Source: JBBRSC01 sp038245795 (GTDB taxonomy: Bacteria > Actinomycetota > Acidimicrobiia > Acidimicrobiales > Microtrichaceae). From it: 7,434 bases of DNA. The stretch is taken from NCBI GenBank assembly GCA_038245795.1, contig JBBRSC010000169.1, positions 1-7,434 on the forward strand. The letters run 5' to 3'. This document shows positions 5,888 to 7,434 of the stretch, one piece after another. The notes below the pieces were generated by a model, which worked only from the letters and a program-made list of their open reading frames with translations, made no database searches and was not told where the DNA came from. Within the stretch, counting starts at the first letter, position 1. Each line of letters starts with the position of its first letter. A program made the position numbers and the translations under genes.

Positions 5888-6642
5888 TCGTCATCAGCAA
5901 GGACATCGAGCGCATCGAGCGAGATCGATGAGGTGCGGAGGTCGACGACGAATTCTTCGGAGTCCTCGAGAATGATCTCGATATCGACATCGATATCGAC
6001 ATCGATATCGGCGGGAGCGGCAGACATGTCCACATCCTCCATGGCATCGAACCGCAGCCCGTTCTCCAATGCTTCGACCACCTCGGGGGATGGCACGAAC
6101 TCGCCGAGCGCTGGGAGCTCGTCGAGACCGTTCAACCCGAGCTTCTCGAGGAAGGCTGAGGTGGTGCCGAACAGCACTGCCTGACCTGGTCCAGGATCAC
6201 GTGCCAGCTCAGCGATGTACCCGCGTTGTTGCAGGGTCCGCATCACGCCATCAACGTTGACACCTCGGATGGAGGCAACCTGCGCCCTCGAAATCGGTTG
6301 CTTGTACGCCACGATGGCCAGTGTTTCGAGCGCCGCCGAGGACAATCGGGCCGATTGGCCGGACAGCACGAAGCGTTCGACGTAGGGCGACATCTCGGCG
6401 CGACTCTGAAAGCGCCATCCGCCCGCCACCTTGACCAATTCGAAGCCGCGACCTTCAGACGCATATTCGGCCGCCAGGTCCTCGCACAATGCGTCCACCC
6501 GCTCCGGGGCGATCTCCACGAGTTGCGCCAACAGACGGGGATCGGCAGGTTCGTCGGTGACCATGATGATGGCCTCGAGAGCGGCGCGTGCCTCGACATC
6601 GGGTCGAATATCGGTGTCCGGCGTGGGGATCATCGGGTTCAT
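5884..6642 (-). CDS. scpB: Segregation and condensation protein B (ScpB)
   Basis: ScpB forms a winged-helix dimer that binds the ScpA kleisin and, with SMC, the condensin-like complex that organises and segregates the chromosome. Residues about 17-165 hold the two winged-helix domains; the signature is LETLAIVAYKQPISRAQV at 105-122 with IRGVNVDGVMRTLQQRGYI at 125-143. After residue 198 comes an acidic tail of about 54 residues, with around 20 Asp/Glu and a single Arg, including an Ile-Asp/Val-Asp run at 212-222 encoded by a 12-base tandem repeat. The given start, ATG 6642, overlaps the scpA stop as ATGA. ATG 6633, three codons in, is an alternative and has GAAGG at better spacing. The stop overlaps the rluB start. 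The tail is not part of the conserved ScpB core, and its role is unknown. Confidence 0.94.
   Translation of the reverse strand: MNPMIPTPDTDIRPDVEARAALEAIIMVTDEPADPRLLAQLVEIAPERVDALCEDLAAEYASEGRGFELVKVAGGWRFQSRAEMSPYVERFVLSGQSARLSSAALETLAIVAYKQPISRAQVASIRGVNVDGVMRTLQQRGYIAELARDPGPGQAVLFGTTSAFLEKLGLNGLDELPALGEFVPSPEVVEALENGLRFDAMEDVDMSAAPADIDVDIDVDIEIILEDSEEFVVDLRTSSISLDALDVLADDE
5981..6010 (-). repeat. 12-base tandem repeat in the scpB tail (2.5 copies)
   Basis: On the plus strand ATATCGACATCG occurs at 5981-5992 and 5993-6004, and half a copy (ATATCG) at 6005-6010. The flanking sequence continues the same TCGA/GATATC flavour. In the scpB frame each unit encodes Asp-Ile-Asp-Val, so copy-number changes would keep the frame and lengthen or shorten the acidic tail by four residues. 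Confidence 0.85.
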
Positions 6643-7412
6643 CCTTCGTACGCATCCACGAGTTCAGCGGACGCTTCCTGTTCCGACCCGATCCAGCAGA
6701 TCTCGATGTCACCGAAACGTGCGGGCTGGTCGAGTTCGATCTGGCCCTGCTTGTAGAGCTCGAGCACCGCGAGGAACCTCACCACGATCTCGAGCTTCTC
6801 GACGAGCGCAGCGGTCAAATCGCGGAACGTCACCTTGCCGGCACCCGGCAGCTCCGCAATGAGTTCCGCCATGGCATCCAGCACCGACGCCCGCACCGGC
6901 GCAACGTGATAGAGGTCGATGCGTGGGATCTCTTTCGGTGTGGTCGCCCGGATGAACGCCCGCCGGAGCTGCTCCGCGCTGATCCCCTCGAGAGCATCGG
7001 GCGTGAGGTCCACATAACGTTCGTCGGGGCCGACACGGCGTGCCACCCGATGAGCGGCTGACGCCGCCAGACGCGCCAGCACGGTCGCAGCGTCTTTGAA
7101 CGTCTTGGCTTCGAGCAGCCGGGCCAGCAGGAGATCGCGTTCGTCCCACAGGGCCAATTCGTCATCGAGATCGCCATCGTCGAGCCCGGGGAGGAGCCGG
7201 CGAGCCTTGAGCTCCACCAACGTGGCGGCGATCAGCAGAAACTCCGTGGTGACTTCGAGATCGAGGTGATCCATCCGCTCGATCTCGATGAGGAAGGCGT
7301 CAATGATGGTGGTCAGTGAGACCTCATACAGCTCGACCTGCTCCTGCAGAATCAGGTGCAACAGAAGATCGAATGGCCCCTCGAAGACCGGTGTCTGAAC
7401 CGCAACTGCCAT
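6639..7412 (-). CDS. scpA: Segregation and condensation protein A (ScpA kleisin)
   Basis: ScpA is the kleisin that bridges the SMC heads and recruits ScpB, acting on the nucleoid in chromosome condensation and segregation. The 257-residue product is of usual length and has the family start FEGPFDLLLHLI at residues 10-21, the N-terminal helical segment EFLLIAATLVELKARRLLP at 57-75, an acidic linker around 77-92 and a C-terminal winged helix at about 205-240 (VVRFLAVLELYKQGQIEL). ATG 7412 is taken because the conserved block starts nine residues later and no other suitable start lies within it. There is no Shine-Dalgarno just upstream; a TACGGT hexamer six bases before the ATG could instead be a -10 for a leaderless message. 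The gene overlaps scpB by four bases and opens the seven-gene run seen here, though further genes may lie upstream outside the window. Confidence 0.95.
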   Translation of the reverse strand: MAVAVQTPVFEGPFDLLLHLILQEQVELYEVSLTTIIDAFLIEIERMDHLDLEVTTEFLLIAATLVELKARRLLPGLDDGDLDDELALWDERDLLLARLLEAKTFKDAATVLARLAASAAHRVARRVGPDERYVDLTPDALEGISAEQLRRAFIRATTPKEIPRIDLYHVAPVRASVLDAMAELIAELPGAGKVTFRDLTAALVEKLEIVVRFLAVLELYKQGQIELDQPARFGDIEICWIGSEQEASAELVDAYEG

Positions 7413-7418
7413 CCGGAT

Positions 7419-7424
7419 ACCGTA
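7419..7424 (-). promoter_or_regulatory. Possible -10 element for a leaderless scpA transcript
   Basis: The minus-strand hexamer TACGGT fits the actinobacterial TANNNT -10 consensus and lies six bases before the scpA ATG, the spacing expected if transcription starts at the A of the start codon. No Shine-Dalgarno is present. Any -35 would be at or beyond the window edge, and TANNNT is a weak pattern, so this is tentative. Confidence 0.25.
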
Positions 7425-7434
7425 GCACTGCGAC

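Noticed and set aside
1..7434. Mobile element, defence system or other accessory cargo
   Set aside because: All of the sequence is accounted for by conserved housekeeping genes in compact order; no transposase, recombinase, direct-repeat boundary or composition break was seen.

Overview
The window is GC-rich housekeeping DNA (by eye well above 60% G+C), densely coding, and looks like chromosome from a high-GC actinobacterium. The gene content and order (scpA-scpB-rluB, an AroH-type chorismate mutase, tyrA, an aroA-cmk fusion, plsC, with ispH next door) suggest an Acidimicrobiia-like lineage. That placement is inference from gene order and protein style, not from a marker gene. I see no rRNA, tRNA, CRISPR array, transposon, phage gene or integration site.

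Layout. Positions 1-840 on the + strand hold the 3' part of ispH (lytB), whose 5' end lies outside the window. It carries an in-frame TGA at 25-27 in otherwise well-aligned sequence. Positions 841-920 are a short convergent intergenic gap with two hairpins. From 7412 down to 921, the - strand carries one tightly packed run of seven genes, read in the order scpA, scpB, rluB, aroH, tyrA, aroA-cmk, plsC. Four of the six junctions are 4-base NTGA overlaps (start codon overlapping the TGA stop), one is a 14-base overlap with plsC, and only aroH-tyrA has a gap (66 bases). No stretch longer than 300 bases lacks a gene.

Functions. ScpA and ScpB are the kleisin and winged-helix partners of SMC in chromosome condensation. 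RluB modifies 23S rRNA. The AroA half of the fusion makes EPSP, AroH turns chorismate into prephenate, and TyrA oxidises prephenate towards tyrosine, so the operon holds three steps of the shikimate-to-tyrosine route without AroC, which must be elsewhere. Cmk makes (d)CDP, and PlsC acylates lysophosphatidate for phospholipids, a pathway that uses CTP. IspH makes isoprenoid precursors.

I do not see a new biological system here. The points most worth a second look are the in-frame stop in ispH, the linker-free AroA-Cmk fusion, the chain of NTGA overlaps joining segregation genes to metabolism, and two small in-frame tandem repeats, in the ScpB tail and in the Cmk lid.
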